Virus record (IMG/VR): IMGVR_UViG_3300046455_000371
Location: 1 to 22,174 of that record
DNA: 22,174 nt
Direction: 5' to 3' (one strand)
From: a virus
Shown: piece after piece, positions 21,788-22,174 of the stretch
How positions within the stretch are numbered: position 1 is the first letter of the stretch
How the letters are laid out: each line of letters starts with the position of its first letter
Position numbers and translations under genes: made by a program
The notes under the pieces: model-generated
What the model was told of the DNA's origin: nothing
Seen by the model: the letters and a program-made list of their open reading frames with translations, nothing else
Databases searched by the model: none

Positions 21788-22056
21788 ATGAAGTGCATAG
21801 AATGCGAAGAAGTTTACTTAGGGTTAACCCTGATGTTTTTTGTGGCTGTTGTGCTAATCTGCTTGACTACTTGAGGCCCTTACTAATGCCGATCGAACTA
21901 ACATCTTATCAAATAGAGCTGTTGATAAGAGACAAGATTAAGAATGCTTGCATTTGTTTAAAACAAACTGAAATAGATATGGATTATATAGAAAATACTT
22001 TAGCTGTAACTCTTTATTATATTGAAGAACATAAAAAAATAAGGAACAAAGAATGA
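21788..22056 (+). CDS. Zinc-ribbon protein, apparently frameshifted
   Basis: Two frames together make one sensible protein. The ATG at 21788 (AGGGG 6 bases upstream) encodes MKCIECEEVYLG, then runs on in its own frame as a hydrophobic stretch that stops early. Moving back one base at the GGG (about 21824-21826) enters the long frame to the TGA at 22054-22056 with VNPDVFCGCCANLLDYL. This yields Cys pairs C3-x2-C6 and C19-x2-C22, a classic zinc ribbon. The rest is helical with LLIRDKIKNACICL and an acidic/basic tail. The long frame alone would need a GTG at 21793 or ATG at 21802 without a good ribosome site. A lost G in a run of four, a real mutation, or programmed shifting could explain it. 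Function is unknown; transcriptional or nucleic-acid binding roles are common for such proteins. Confidence 0.55.
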
Positions 22057-22087
22057 ATACAATGATCTTTGTGAATAAGGAAAATAA

Positions 22088-22174
22088 ATGCAACTCTACG
22101 CAGATATAGTTGGGTTAATATTACTTACTTTAGGAGCTATTTTACTAGGAAGTTTCATGATTTCAGTGATAATA
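22088..22174 (+). CDS. Small membrane protein, cut by window end
   Basis: ATG at 22088 with AAGGA 6 bases upstream; 29 codons are visible and the frame is still open. After MQLYADI comes one continuous hydrophobic segment (VGLILLTLGAILLGSFMISV), a single membrane helix. It might be a small early membrane protein or a holin-like protein; the missing C-terminus prevents a call. An 18-codon frame (22053-22109) starts in an ATGA overlap with the preceding stop and spans this start. It may be a coupling leader. Confidence 0.5.
   Translation, partial: MQLYADIVGLILLTLGAILLGSFMISVII

Noticed and set aside
1-22174. CRISPR array, insertion sequence, integrase or anti-defence cluster
   Set aside because: No regular spacer-repeat series, transposase motif or recombinase motif was seen; the only long repeat is the 103-bp inverted pair.

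Overview
The window is the virion-morphogenesis part of a tailed phage with short-tail (podovirus) architecture. It was read from sequence alone, so family names rest on motifs, protein lengths and gene order. The set is TerS, portal, Bbp19-like protein, scaffold, major capsid protein (MCP), capsid decoration/fibre, T7 gp11-like and gp12-like tail tube proteins, T7 gp14/15/16-like ejection proteins, tail fibre and TerL. The structural genes are AT-rich (about 28% GC in a counted stretch of the gp15-like gene). No host marker, integrase or RNA polymerase is visible, so host and lifestyle stay open; AGGA/GGAG ribosome sites and a sigma70-type promoter point to a bacterial host.

Left edge (1-1211): bases 1-103 are an exact inverted copy of 21102-21204, the end of the TerL gene plus 7 bases. 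A tRNA-Gln(UUG) starts on the last base of that repeat. About 320 non-coding bases follow, including a tRNA-like closing helix around a large insert and a second folded element. Then come a small Cys/His protein and a convergent, minus-strand lytic-transglycosylase-like endolysin, the only complete leftward gene.

Late block (1212-21197): tightly packed rightward genes. TerS opens the block, followed by a previously hidden 44-residue ORF. The head genes run from 1918 to 6785, the tail tube genes from 6810 to 9944, the ejection proteins from 9964 to 16757 and the fibre from 16769 to 19411. Two small proteins and TerL close it. TerS and TerL sit at opposite ends. The gp16-like protein shows no recognisable transglycosylase domain, which the separate endolysin-like gene may compensate for. 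TerL lacks an in-frame ATG/GTG/TTG for its conserved N-terminus.

Late/early junction (21198-21790): a GC-rich (57%) non-coding stretch with nested inverted repeats and C-runs, a convincing intrinsic terminator, tandem 10-mers, a (GC)5 run and a near-consensus sigma70 promoter carrying 9-bp direct repeats. This promoter drives small genes: a 32-residue acidic peptide, a zinc-ribbon protein split by an apparent frameshift, and a membrane peptide cut by the window end. The arrangement resembles the right-end/left-end junction of T7-like concatemers, so it may carry genome-end or packaging signals (inference).
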